Shown one piece after another: positions 36,536 to 46,197 of a DNA stretch of 64,000 nt (position 1 is the stretch's first letter; each line of letters starts with the position of its first letter). A model generated the notes under the pieces. That model saw nothing but the letters and a program-made list of their open reading frames with translations, made no database searches and was not told where the DNA came from. Origin of the DNA: Chitinophagales bacterium (GTDB lineage Bacteria > Bacteroidota > Bacteroidia > Chitinophagales > UBA2359); NCBI GenBank assembly GCA_041392475.1, contig JAWKLZ010000002.1, forward strand, positions 1,868,501 through 1,932,500, written 5' to 3'. Made by a program: the position numbers and the translations under genes.

Positions 36536-37072
36536 TCATTGCTCCAAAAAATACGCCCTCACTTCCTGCCAAGTGTGAACTCTGTGAAAACCTGTTTCAT
36601 CTTGATTGTGATGGGCATCAAACAACAATCCTGTGCCTGAAAAAGCTTTCAATTGGTAAGGACTGTCATCAATCAAATAATCGGCGTGAATAATACTTTT
36701 GTTACCACAAAACACGATGTTTTTCCACGGAATGAACGGAAAATACTGCATTAGCCAATCGTATTTGTCTTCAAAAGAAGATCGAAACTGCATGGCTGCT
36801 GTGGCAATAAAAATCTCATATCCATTGTCCATCAATTCTTTGACTACTTCTTGACTTCCTTCAATAATGGGTAAATCGGCAAAAAAACCTTTGGTGTACA
36901 AATACCGTTTGACCGTTTCTCTATGCTCGTTGGGTATCATATCGGTAAACATTTTACTTGCCAATCTTGGGTAGGAAATTCGCTCACCAAAATCTCGAAA
37001 ATACCATTCTTCAAATCTGGAAATGGGGTCAGCCATTACCTCGTCCATATCTATTGCAATGCGTTTGTTCAT
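36536..37072 (-). CDS. 5'(3')-deoxyribonucleotidase-like HAD phosphatase
   Basis: 178 residues of the NT5C group of the HAD superfamily. Motif I is IAIDMDEVMAD (nucleophile Asp and acid/base Asp), motif II is IATAA, and motif IV is YLIDDSPYQL. The cap is small (FADLPIIEGSQEVVKEL). It likely removes phosphate from deoxyribonucleoside monophosphates and so trims dNTP pools. The upstream gene is 36 bases away on the same strand. Confidence 0.88.
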   Translation of the reverse strand: MNKRIAIDMDEVMADPISRFEEWYFRDFGERISYPRLASKMFTDMIPNEHRETVKRYLYTKGFFADLPIIEGSQEVVKELMDNGYEIFIATAAMQFRSSFEDKYDWLMQYFPFIPWKNIVFCGNKSIIHADYLIDDSPYQLKAFSGTGLLFDAHHNQDETGFHRVHTWQEVRAYFLEQ

Positions 37073-37108
37073 GTTGTTGAAAGTGGGGCTTGTGGTGAAT
37101 AAATAGAC

Positions 37109-37768
37109 TTAGAATCTGGGACAACCCGTAATATAGCGTCCTTGTCGTTTGTCCATAAACACTGCAATATTAGTATTTTTGGTTTCGATTTCTTCAATTT
37201 TTGTCCATTCATAACGATATTTACCAAAAGAAATTCCAAACTTATTGCCCAATAATTTCTTCTCTACCTCAATGATGAAATCTCCTTTTTCATCCGTAAT
37301 ATACTCTCCTATCTTCAGCCCTTCTTCGGAATACAATGTTATATTTGCTTCCTCCAATTTTCTCCAACCAATTTTATTCTTACCCTTCACTACTCCACTG
37401 ATGATTATTGTTGAAGATTTGGTCACAACTTGTGTGATTTGGTAAGATTCATCTGTTTTGGTGTTTTGAGCAACTACCTGCTGCCCTCCCAAAAGTCCCC
37501 AAAAAATGAACCCCATTGTAGCAGCTTTAGCCAGTATCTTTGACCAATGCTGATACATTGAAGGCTGAGAGACTTTGATGCAGATTTCCCCTTCATTTGC
37601 AGTAGCCAATTGTTTGATGGCTTTGAAGTCCATTGCCGAAACATCGGTCACATTTTTTTGACAAATTTGACAGAACTTTACTGTTCCACAAGTACCTACT
37701 ATATCCATTTGCTCCCAATCTTGAGGGCAAGGATTTTGGATTTTCTGTTTTAAGTATTGGTATTTCAT
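37109..37768 (-). CDS. Zinc-ribbon-like, single-span protein with CarboxypepD-regulatory-like domain
   Basis: 219 residues. The N-terminus has four closely spaced cysteines (CGTVKFCQICQKNVTDVSAM), a zinc-ribbon-like pattern frequent in Bacteroidota membrane proteins. It is followed by a membrane helix (residues about 76-96, AKAATMGFIFWGLLGGQQVV) and an external beta domain (TIIISGVVKGKNKIGWRKLEEANITLYSEEGLKIGEYITDEKGDF) of the carboxypeptidase-regulatory type. The Cys motif would lie in the cytoplasm. No function is known. Confidence 0.65.
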   Translation of the reverse strand: MKYQYLKQKIQNPCPQDWEQMDIVGTCGTVKFCQICQKNVTDVSAMDFKAIKQLATANEGEICIKVSQPSMYQHWSKILAKAATMGFIFWGLLGGQQVVAQNTKTDESYQITQVVTKSSTIIISGVVKGKNKIGWRKLEEANITLYSEEGLKIGEYITDEKGDFIIEVEKKLLGNKFGISFGKYRYEWTKIEEIETKNTNIAVFMDKRQGRYITGCPRF

Positions 37769-37804
37769 TGAATAACAATTTTTAAATAAAAAAAATCAGA
37801 ATAT

Positions 37805-40800
37805 CTATTCCTTCTTTTCTTCCTCCAAACGGCGTTCTTCATACACCTCTCCCTTTTCCAATAATTCAGCATACAAAGCCTCCAAGTTATCATCGGTCAA
37901 TTCGTTATAATTTATCTCTGTGAAATCCAATGAAGTAACACTCAGTTCCTTTTTGTCCCACGGAAACAATCCACTGATACCCAAATACCACGTTGCGCTT
38001 TCACCATGCTCAGGTTTTTCCAGTTGGATTTTGTACGGATATACCCAATACTTGCTGCCCTTGTAGGTGTAGCTTCTTGGTTTTAGAGGGAGAATCGTAC
38101 TTTCATCTGTGTCCCATTCATAGTTAAGGTAAGTAGTGATGTTACTCTCTGCTAAAGCAGCTTGATTTTTGTAGTTTGCAGGAAACAAATCCGTCTTTTT
38201 CGTTTCCTCCATAAGGGAATACAACCTTTCCCTCGTACGCACATTTTCAGCCAATTGCTCCAAAATTTTAGTAGAAACTGATTCATTCCTCTTCCACAAA
38301 ACTTCTACGACTTCCAATTGCAAACTTTCAGAAGGCAACTGCAATATTTTCTGGAAAAGAGAAAGCGTTTTTTCCTTGTTCTCCAATTGCTCCAATAAAG
38401 TGATGTAATATGGTGTTTTTTCCCAAACTAGGTAAGCCCCTTCGTCTTCTTCTGCTACCACACTTGCATTGTCAATAGTAGCTTCAATATGGGTGAGTAG
38501 CATTTCTTCATAAGGGGCTAAATGTTGGGGTTGTAGGCGTTCTTTGACGACCATTGCGTATATCAATCGCAAGACGCTGTTTTCATAATCTTTGTTGGAA
38601 ATCAATTGTAAGATGTCTGGAAACAGTCTTTCTGCAAGTTGCAGGGTATCACCTTCAAATACAAAATTAGCCAACATACCATCTACATAATATTCTGCCT
38701 CGCTTACCAAAGGTGTCTGCTCAATCAATATTTCTTTGAGGTAGTCAATGGTAGCGGGTTGTTGCATTTCCAACAATATTGCAGCTGCTGATATTTGGCA
38801 GCTATTGGTGTCCGCCCATTCACTGTAATGGTTTTTGATAAAGTCAAATGTAGCCAAACTATCCACATCATACATTTGCCAAAGCAGTGTTTTTTTCGCT
38901 GCATATTCGTTCTCCTTTTCATCGGGGTAGTTTTTTTGAAATGCCTTTTCTAAACGCTCAAAGGAAGTATCTTCAAAATCATAGTAGTCCAAAGTTTCTA
39001 AGGCCAATTCTTGGATCTTCTCATCCTCCGATAATAAATCACTCAACAATAATTCGCTCTTATCACTAAACAAATCAAAGGGTTTGGGGTGTTTTTCAAA
39101 ACTGATTTCTTCAAAAAAGCGATTGTTGATAGGTGAATAGAGCTGTTCTTGAGGTAAAAATGTCTGAAATTCATACATGTAACCATCCTTTACCACCGTT
39201 TTTTCACGCTTAAAGGTATGTGCTTTTGGAGATTTGGTAACGACCTCCAGTGACGAATATCCAGAGATATCCTCTCTTTTAGAGCTAACCAAACTATCTG
39301 CACCCACCGAAAGCTGCAACATACTCTCCATGAGTGAATCCATGTTTTGATATTGTGTGTAAGGAGTAAATTGATAGACTGTTGTTGTATAGTTGGTCCC
39401 CGTATTTTTATCCAGCGAATAATAGAATTTGACCGAATCTATATTGGAACTTGCTCTTTGGTAAACAGAAATTTCCTCATCTTCAATTTTAGGTTCGTGA
39501 AAAACCAAAAAAGAAACAGGGTAAGAAGGGCTTTTGTATAGTTGCTGCTCAGAAACTTCTTCCTTCAATAACTCAAAAGATTCGAAGAATTGATTCTCTT
39601 TACCATTTTGTTCTCCCTCTACCACAGCCATCAACATATATACCCGATTACCTCGGATAATCAATTGCAGACGTACTTTTCCTGTTGCATCACTGATTAT
39701 CGAAAACCTACTCGGATGCCCCTGCACAATTGTATCTTTTACAGGAGTTTCCATCCCTATTTGCTTGGAAATTCGCTCAAATACCGATTCAAATATTTCG
39801 TTTTCATCTTCAATCCTCCATTCTGGCGCATAATCTTGATAGCTAATCAAGTAAGTGGTTTTTGTTTTTGTAGTAGATTCTGCACACTCAAAAATGTGCA
39901 TTTCAGCTTGAAGATTTCCTTGTTCATCCGCCAAAGGATTGACCACCTCTTTCACTTCCTTAGGTAGCTCTATTTTGAATGCCCCTTTTTTTGAAGTGAT
40001 GGTTTTCCATTCGGAAGCAGTAAAAGCGTTGATTTTGAAGGAACTCAAAAAACGCTCTGCATTTTCTCCTTCAATTAATTCCTTTTGAGTACTTGTCAAT
40101 CCATTGATGTATATGGTTTTATCACGAATAAACATCTGATAACGCCCATATTGTGTGTTGTTTTCAAGAATAGTTATATCATATCCTCGATAGTCATTCA
40201 ATGTAATTTCCTTTTGGCTTATTATCTTGGCATTTTTTCCTTTTACCATATTTTCAGGATAGCCCACAAATGTCTGCTCAACCGCCTCCGAATCCGTATG
40301 GATTGGAAAAGCAAGGGTTACAACTGCATAATTGAGTCCCTCTCCCAAATCTGGATACGCATAACTCTGAAAAAAATCAGGCATACCTGACAGTTTTAGG
40401 TGATAAGGCATAGTAGGCAAGTCAATTTGGGCAGCAACATCTGGTATCTCAAATGTTTCCCACGGCATTTCCTTCGTAGATTTTTTTACTTCGTATTCTT
40501 TCGCCAAACCGCTGAAAACAGCAGTAACAGGGCGAAGGGTATAACCCTTTTGCCGCAATAAATCAATCATACTCCCTTTACCCGCCAAATGCGCTGCTCC
40601 AACAGCAGTGAAAAGGGTATAAGATTTTAGATACACTTCCATTTGATTGGTCATCTTGACATTGCGCTCTAACAAATGTGTCTTTGCCAAATTGAAGTCA
40701 TCCGAATCGTATTTTTGGATGTAATCATCTATTTTTTCCAAATCCCCACTGAGGTAAATATCCAATAGCGTATTTGTTTTTTTCTTCGAAGCCGTTTTTT

Positions 40801-41431
40801 CTCCACTCTCCATTTCCATATAACGCTCTATCTCTGCTACATGCTGCTCAACACTCACATCCTTTTGTATCATTAATTGATCTTCAATATCTTCTAATCC
40901 CAAGACCTTTTTTGCCTGCACCTTGGCAAGTTGATAAAGATACGCATCCAAAAAAGTAGCTTTGACTCCCTTTTCAGGTGTCGAATGATTGGGAGATTTC
41001 AGTAGAAAAGAAAGTGCCCATGAATAATCCATGCTAATATCTGCCAAAGAAAAACCTATTTCAGACGTTACCAACGTATTCAAGTTGTTGTATCTTTCCT
41101 CTCCAATCGCCTCTTTCCAATTTTGTTCATTTTCAGGACTATAATTCATTATTTCTTCAAACATAAATCGCATAATGTCATTTGGAAGTACCTCCATCGC
41201 AAAAGCATCTACACTTTCTAACTTCAACAAAACAGAGTCACTGAACTCAAACGCCCTTTTGTCAGCCAAATGAATCGTGCCATAGAGGTAAGAAGGTTCT
41301 TCCAAACTATTGCCAGATATTTCCCACAATAACTGATGTTTCTTATCAATTCTTTGAGCAAAAACATTGGAAACGAAAACAAAACATAAAAAAACAAAAA
41401 ATATGTGTTTTATTTGAAAAAAGGCTTTCAT
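37805..41431 (-). CDS. Very large TraB/GumN-family protein
   Basis: 1208 residues from ATG at 41431 (MKAFFQIKHIFF); the frame continues upstream to 41524 but without a signal-like start. After a signal peptide (to FVSNVFAQ) comes a TraB/GumN domain (about 30-300: SYLYGTIHLADKRAFEF, VDAFAMEVLP, FTAVGAAHLAGKGSMIDLLRQKGYTL). The following 500 residues look like two or three repeated beta domains (each near an IELP or FLVFHEP strand), and the last 350 are helical repeats. GumN-type proteins are putative metalloproteases or chaperone-like proteins. The combination is unusual, and the function is unknown. Confidence 0.8.
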   Translation of the reverse strand: MKAFFQIKHIFFVFLCFVFVSNVFAQRIDKKHQLLWEISGNSLEEPSYLYGTIHLADKRAFEFSDSVLLKLESVDAFAMEVLPNDIMRFMFEEIMNYSPENEQNWKEAIGEERYNNLNTLVTSEIGFSLADISMDYSWALSFLLKSPNHSTPEKGVKATFLDAYLYQLAKVQAKKVLGLEDIEDQLMIQKDVSVEQHVAEIERYMEMESGEKTASKKKTNTLLDIYLSGDLEKIDDYIQKYDSDDFNLAKTHLLERNVKMTNQMEVYLKSYTLFTAVGAAHLAGKGSMIDLLRQKGYTLRPVTAVFSGLAKEYEVKKSTKEMPWETFEIPDVAAQIDLPTMPYHLKLSGMPDFFQSYAYPDLGEGLNYAVVTLAFPIHTDSEAVEQTFVGYPENMVKGKNAKIISQKEITLNDYRGYDITILENNTQYGRYQMFIRDKTIYINGLTSTQKELIEGENAERFLSSFKINAFTASEWKTITSKKGAFKIELPKEVKEVVNPLADEQGNLQAEMHIFECAESTTKTKTTYLISYQDYAPEWRIEDENEIFESVFERISKQIGMETPVKDTIVQGHPSRFSIISDATGKVRLQLIIRGNRVYMLMAVVEGEQNGKENQFFESFELLKEEVSEQQLYKSPSYPVSFLVFHEPKIEDEEISVYQRASSNIDSVKFYYSLDKNTGTNYTTTVYQFTPYTQYQNMDSLMESMLQLSVGADSLVSSKREDISGYSSLEVVTKSPKAHTFKREKTVVKDGYMYEFQTFLPQEQLYSPINNRFFEEISFEKHPKPFDLFSDKSELLLSDLLSEDEKIQELALETLDYYDFEDTSFERLEKAFQKNYPDEKENEYAAKKTLLWQMYDVDSLATFDFIKNHYSEWADTNSCQISAAAILLEMQQPATIDYLKEILIEQTPLVSEAEYYVDGMLANFVFEGDTLQLAERLFPDILQLISNKDYENSVLRLIYAMVVKERLQPQHLAPYEEMLLTHIEATIDNASVVAEEDEGAYLVWEKTPYYITLLEQLENKEKTLSLFQKILQLPSESLQLEVVEVLWKRNESVSTKILEQLAENVRTRERLYSLMEETKKTDLFPANYKNQAALAESNITTYLNYEWDTDESTILPLKPRSYTYKGSKYWVYPYKIQLEKPEHGESATWYLGISGLFPWDKKELSVTSLDFTEINYNELTDDNLEALYAELLEKGEVYEERRLEEEKKE

Positions 41432-41502
41432 GAATACTGGTTTTATGGATAGATAATTTGACGGTAATATAGTGTAAAATGCTGATATACTGCATAAAAA
41501 AA

Positions 41503-41542
41503 GCTCAATTAAAGCGAACTTCAAAGTTCACTCTAATTGAGC
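41503..41542 (-). terminator. Rho-independent terminator
   Basis: Nine-base outer arms GCTCAATTA (41503-41511) and TAATTGAGC (41534-41542) with an inner stem, followed by a T-run on the minus strand. It ends transcription from the small membrane protein gene at 41629 ahead of the TraB/GumN gene. Confidence 0.8.
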
Positions 41543-41628
41543 CAATCAAAAACAGATACAAATACGGCAGTCTAACAACCTATTTTGAAACCTGTTCTAT
41601 TTTTTTAAATCACACATTTTTGTTCGCA

Positions 41629-41937
41629 TCAAATCGGAGTTGTATCTACAACCATTGGGTTTGTAGGATCTTGCACCACTATATTACTTCTTTTTTTACG
41701 CATGGCCATGCTAAAAAATAACATCACTACACCTATGAGTTCCAAATAATTGAACAGATTAAAAGCTTCTTTGCCAGAAGTAGTAGGTGAGGGTGGTGCA
41801 ATCGTTCCTAGAGCAGAGGCACGATTGATTACTACATTTGGAGCATCTTCTTCCATTGGCGTACGATCCAAAGGAATCATACTCACTAATCTGCCTAGGC
41901 AGTATAAGCCGAATATAAAATTGAGGATTAGTTTCAT
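41629..41937 (-). CDS. Small membrane protein, unknown
   Basis: 102 residues with two membrane segments: an N-terminal one (LILNFIFGLYCLGRLVSMI) and one near residue 70 (ELIGVVMLFFSMAM). Between them is a proline/threonine linker. The C-terminus is threonine rich (PTNPMVVDTTPI). It has a terminator behind it. I recognise no family; the coding call rests on the membrane pattern and the terminator placement. Confidence 0.55.
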   Translation of the reverse strand: MKLILNFIFGLYCLGRLVSMIPLDRTPMEEDAPNVVINRASALGTIAPPSPTTSGKEAFNLFNYLELIGVVMLFFSMAMRKKRSNIVVQDPTNPMVVDTTPI

Positions 41938-42120
41938 TTCACTGAATTTTTAGTTTGTTAGCGAATATTTTGATTTATCCGATTTAAACGACAATAAGTA
42001 GGAGATGTTTACTAAGGATTGGATTTTTTGAGGTATAATTATTACAGATTGCAAACAATCCCCTATCAAAACGGTTTACCTAGCTTCTAAACCTCAATCA
42101 AGTAAAACAACAACAATAAA

Positions 42121-44526
42121 ATGACCTTCAATTACAATTTGCGCCTGCAATGGCTGCTAATCGTTGTCTTATTAGGCACTCCTTCAATGATTTTTGCCCA
42201 AACAGGAATCATTCAAGGAAAAGTATTCGACCCCATCAATAACGAAGCGATTCCCTTTGCGAATGTGGTGATTCAGGGTACAACAACAGGCACAACAACT
42301 GATATAGACGGACGCTATGAAATCACCAACTTGAAGCCTGACCTTTACAATATTGAGGCGAGTTTTGTGGGTTACAAAAGCAAAGTAGTGTATGAAATTC
42401 AGGTGTTTAACTCCAAACCCGCAGAAATAGACATTCCACTCGAACCTGCAACAGAAGAATTGGATGAAGTAGTGGTGAAAGCCGACCCTTTTGTTCAAAA
42501 GGAAGAAAGTCCGCTTTCACTGCAAAGCATTGGCGTGAACGAAATCCAACGAAATCCTGGTGGAAACCGAGACATCTCCAAAGCCATTCAGTCCCTTCCT
42601 GGCGTGGCTTCATCGGTTTCTTTCCGCAACGACATCATCATCCGTGGAGGTGGGCCGAATGAAAACCGCTTTTACATAGACGGGATTGAAGTACCAAATA
42701 TCAATCACTTTGCTACACAAGGCTCAACAGGTGGGCCAGTAGGTTTATTGAATGTCAATTTTATCAAAAACGTGGATTTTTATACTGGTGCGTTTCCTGC
42801 AAATCGGGGCAATGCCCTGAGTTCGGTCATGGAAATCCAACAGCGAGAAGGACGGACTGACCGTTTGGGCTTCAATTTTACACTTGGATCGAGTGATGCA
42901 GGTTTGACTGCCGAGGGGCCTTTGGGCAAAAAAGGAACTTTCATTGCCTCTTTTCGGCGGTCGTATTTGCAGCTATTGTTTGAAGCCTTAGAACTACCTT
43001 TCTTACCAACCTACAATGATTTTCAATTCAAAACCAAATTTCAACTCAATGAAAACAATCAATTGACGGTGATAGGTTTGGGGGCAATCGACAATGCTGT
43101 ACTCAACTTGTCTGCCAATGAAACCGAAGATCAAAAGTTTCTATTGGGCAATTTGCCTGAACAAGACCAATGGAGTTATACGGTTGGGGCAAATTACAAA
43201 AATTTCCGCAAGAATGGCTACACTACTTTGGTTATCAGCCGCAATCACCTAAGCAACTCAAGTATTAAATACCAAGACAACATTGAAGTCGCAGATGGTT
43301 TGATTCTGGATTATGTGTCGGAAGAAATCGAAAATAAACTTCGTTTGGAAAACACCAATCGCATGAATGGCTGGAAATTAAACTATGGATTGGGCTTTGA
43401 AACTGCCCAATATACCAATAGTACCTTCAATCGGGTAGAAGTGAATGGGGAGGTGCAAATCGTAGATTATGATTCGGAGTTGAACTTCAATAAATACAGT
43501 CTTTTTGCTCAAGCGAGTAAAACACTTTTGAAGGATAAATTGACCGCTTCATTGGGCTTTCGGATGGATGCAAATAGCTATTCGGACGATATGAACAATC
43601 CTTTGGAGCAATTTTCACCCAGATTGTCTTTGTCTTACGCACTCTCTCCCAAATTTAGCCTCAACTTCAATACAGGAATTTTCTACCAATTACCAGCCTA
43701 CACTGTCTTGGGCTATCGAGACAATACGGGCAACTTGGTCAATGCGGACAACGGAGTTCGTTATATTCAAAACACACATCTCGTAGGCGGAGTGTCCTAC
43801 CAAACGGATCAAAACTCCAAGTTTAGTGTAGAAGGATTCTACAAAAAATACAACGACTATCCTTTCCTTTTGCGTGATTCCATTTCACTCGCCAATTTGG
43901 GAGCAGATTTTGGAGTGATTGGAGATGCGCCTGTTTCGCCTGATTCACAAGGAAAAGCTTTTGGTTTGGAATTTTTGTTTCAACAAAAACTGTTCAAAGG
44001 TTTTTACGGGATTGCCGCCTATACTTTTGTGCGGTCAGAATTTACGAACAAAAACCCCACTGACTACGCTCCTGCAAGTTGGGACAACCGGCATTTGGTG
44101 AGTATGACAGCAGGTAAAAAATTCAAGAAGAACTGGGAGTTGGGTCTGCGATGGAGATACATCGGAGGAACGCCCTACACGCCTTATGATGTAGCAACCT
44201 CCTCGCTTCAAAGCGTTTGGGATGTGTCGAATACAGGCATCTTTGACTTCAATCGCATCAACACCGAACGCCTACCTGCTTACCATCAACTGGATGTGCG
44301 TCTGGATAAAAAGTGGTTTTACAACAAGTTTGCCCTCAACCTCTATTTGGATATCGAAAACATCTATAGTTATTCGATTGAAGGAATTCCCAACTTGACC
44401 GTACAAACTGACGAAAACGATGTGCCTTTAGTGGATCCCAATGACTCAAGTCGTTACCAAACCAAATTTATTCAAAATGAATTGGGGAATCTGTTGCCGA
44501 GTATTGGAGTGGTGGTGGAGTGGTAA
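42121..44526 (+). CDS. TonB-dependent receptor with carboxypeptidase-regulatory domain
   Basis: 801 residues. A signal peptide (1 to about 27) precedes a regulatory-like domain (QGKVFDPINNEAIPFANVVIQGTTTGTTTDIDG), a plug domain (SKAIQSLPGVASSVSFRNDIIIRGGGPNENRFYIDG) and a beta-barrel ending in SIGVVVEW. It imports an unknown ligand through the outer membrane with energy from TonB. It lacks a SusD partner and the SusC signature, so it belongs to the smaller receptor group. The next gene has its own promoter. Confidence 0.88.
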   Translation: MTFNYNLRLQWLLIVVLLGTPSMIFAQTGIIQGKVFDPINNEAIPFANVVIQGTTTGTTTDIDGRYEITNLKPDLYNIEASFVGYKSKVVYEIQVFNSKPAEIDIPLEPATEELDEVVVKADPFVQKEESPLSLQSIGVNEIQRNPGGNRDISKAIQSLPGVASSVSFRNDIIIRGGGPNENRFYIDGIEVPNINHFATQGSTGGPVGLLNVNFIKNVDFYTGAFPANRGNALSSVMEIQQREGRTDRLGFNFTLGSSDAGLTAEGPLGKKGTFIASFRRSYLQLLFEALELPFLPTYNDFQFKTKFQLNENNQLTVIGLGAIDNAVLNLSANETEDQKFLLGNLPEQDQWSYTVGANYKNFRKNGYTTLVISRNHLSNSSIKYQDNIEVADGLILDYVSEEIENKLRLENTNRMNGWKLNYGLGFETAQYTNSTFNRVEVNGEVQIVDYDSELNFNKYSLFAQASKTLLKDKLTASLGFRMDANSYSDDMNNPLEQFSPRLSLSYALSPKFSLNFNTGIFYQLPAYTVLGYRDNTGNLVNADNGVRYIQNTHLVGGVSYQTDQNSKFSVEGFYKKYNDYPFLLRDSISLANLGADFGVIGDAPVSPDSQGKAFGLEFLFQQKLFKGFYGIAAYTFVRSEFTNKNPTDYAPASWDNRHLVSMTAGKKFKKNWELGLRWRYIGGTPYTPYDVATSSLQSVWDVSNTGIFDFNRINTERLPAYHQLDVRLDKKWFYNKFALNLYLDIENIYSYSIEGIPNLTVQTDENDVPLVDPNDSSRYQTKFIQNELGNLLPSIGVVVEW

Positions 44527-44538
44527 TAGTTCATATTA

Positions 44539-44569
44539 TTTGAAAAACTCTCTGCAATGAGTATCTTTG
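44539..44569 (+). promoter_or_regulatory. Promoter giving a probably leaderless transcript
   Basis: TTTG at 44539-44542, a 19-base spacer and TATCTTTG at 44562-44569. Both elements match the Bacteroidota consensus. The start of transcription is expected at about 44574-44577, at the ATG (44576) of the downstream gene. Confidence 0.65.
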
Positions 44570-44575
44570 GAGACC

Positions 44576-45088
44576 ATGCAAAATAAACAACCCTCTATAT
44601 TTCTATTTGCCGCCCTCTTTGGGTTAGGAGTGAGTCTAACGATTCATATAATTAGCTATTTTTCTCCTCAAAGTATCGGAAATTTTTCCTTTTCTTATGT
44701 CTTACATTTCTTTGCATTGTTGATGGTTATTCCTGCAATTGGCGCATTGGATCGCATCAATCAAACCGATAATTGGCGGCTGATGTGGAAAAGCTTGCAG
44801 CAAAAAGTTCCAAAAATGTTGCAATGGTTGGCAGTTGCATTGTTGGCGTATGCACTCTTCAATTTTTTCTACAATTTTATGGTACTCAATCAGGGAGGAC
44901 AAGTTTGCATTGCAGAAGGAGAATATGTGTTGTCAGGCAAAGAAGGTATATTGAAGAAGTTAAGTACTGAAGAGTATTTTGTTCACAAAGCCTATTCTAC
45001 AAGAACCGACTCTGCATATTGGATTCTATTTTTTTACCTCCAAAGCGTCATTCTCTACACTGGTCTGCAAATGTATAACAAGGGGTGA
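44576..45088 (+). CDS. Four-helix membrane protein, unknown
   Basis: 170 residues from ATG at 44576. A TTG at 44567 lies inside the -7 promoter element and cannot be the start. The protein has four membrane helices (FLFAALFGLGVSLTIHII, YVLHFFALLMVIPAIGAL, WLAVALLAYALFNFFYNFM, AYWILFFYLQSVILYTGL) separated by charged loops. No catalytic motif is visible and I recognise no family. Confidence 0.7.
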   Translation: MQNKQPSIFLFAALFGLGVSLTIHIISYFSPQSIGNFSFSYVLHFFALLMVIPAIGALDRINQTDNWRLMWKSLQQKVPKMLQWLAVALLAYALFNFFYNFMVLNQGGQVCIAEGEYVLSGKEGILKKLSTEEYFVHKAYSTRTDSAYWILFFYLQSVILYTGLQMYNKG

Positions 45089-45147
45089 GTGATCAACTTC
45101 AAGTGCGAGTTTAATTTTTATGCTCATTTTAATTTTTATTTAATTCC

Positions 45148-46020
45148 ATGAAAGTAAGTGGCTTTACCTTTGTCCGAAATGCTATCCTATATGGTTATCC
45201 CATTGAAGCTGCCATTCAGTCCATTCTACCTATTTGCGATGAGGTAGTAGTGTGCGTGGGCAAATCCGAAGACGGTACACTTTCTTTAATTCAAAATATT
45301 CCTTCCGACAAAATCAAAATTGTGCATAGTGTGTGGGATGACAGCCTGAGAGAAGGAGGACGGGTACTGGCAGCCGAAACCGATAAGGCTTTTGCCGCAG
45401 TAGCAGAGGAGAGTGATTGGGCTTTTTATATTCAAGGCGATGAAGTTGTACATGAAAAGTATTTAGATACTATTCAAACTGCCATGCGTCAAAACTTGGA
45501 TAACCCAGAAGTAGAAGGGTTGTTGTTCAAATACTTACACTTTTATGGAACATACGGTTATGTGGGGGATTCTCGCCGATGGTACCGCCGAGAAGTGCGG
45601 GTAATTCGCAATGACAAGGCGATATATTCTTACAAAGATGCACAGGGTTTTAAGAAAGAGGAGAGGAGTTTGAGAGTGAAAGAAGTAGATGCCTACATCT
45701 ATCACTACGGCTGGGTCAAACATCCTACAACAATGAAAGCCAAAGAAAAAAACTTTCACAAACTTTGGCATTCGGATGAATGGATTCAACAAAACATCGA
45801 ACAAACCGAACAATTTGATTACAGTAAAATTGACTCGCTCCAACACTTCAATGGCACACATCCCAAAGCCATTCTGCCTTTTGTCGAAAAAATGAATTGG
45901 AATTTGGACTTAAATACCAATCATAAATCCTTCAAATGGACAGACCGTTTGTTGTATTGGTGGGAGCAAAAAACGGGAAAACGTTTGTTTGAATATCGAA
46001 ATTATCAATTGTTGAAGTAG
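45148..46020 (+). CDS. Glycosyltransferase family 2-like protein
   Basis: 290 residues of a GT-A fold. The N-terminus MKVSGFTFVRNAILYGYPIEA and CDEVVVCVGKSEDGTLSLI form the nucleotide-sugar site, and the acidic metal-binding motif is QGDEVVHEKY. The C-terminal half contains a conserved acceptor segment (YHYGWVKHPTTMKAKEKNFHKLWH). It probably adds a sugar to a lipid or cell-envelope glycan; donor and acceptor are unknown. An SDR gene follows 177 bases later on the same strand. Confidence 0.82.
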   Translation: MKVSGFTFVRNAILYGYPIEAAIQSILPICDEVVVCVGKSEDGTLSLIQNIPSDKIKIVHSVWDDSLREGGRVLAAETDKAFAAVAEESDWAFYIQGDEVVHEKYLDTIQTAMRQNLDNPEVEGLLFKYLHFYGTYGYVGDSRRWYRREVRVIRNDKAIYSYKDAQGFKKEERSLRVKEVDAYIYHYGWVKHPTTMKAKEKNFHKLWHSDEWIQQNIEQTEQFDYSKIDSLQHFNGTHPKAILPFVEKMNWNLDLNTNHKSFKWTDRLLYWWEQKTGKRLFEYRNYQLLK

Positions 46021-46197
46021 ACGCAAATACCCTTCACCTGTCCTTTTGTACAGTTTTTTACCTGCCCTTTTCTCCCTCTCAAAACCGTTCCAATGCCTGA
46101 TGCATAGGGGCTTATTCTACCTTATTTTTGCAGTATTAAATGATTGAAAATCTTACACAAAGCTTTTCAATTATGATAACTCAAAAAATAAGCAAAT

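Noticed and set aside
41432..41524. N-terminal extension of the TraB/GumN protein
   Set aside because: ATG at 41431 directly precedes a good signal peptide; the upstream codons overlap the terminator of the neighbouring gene.
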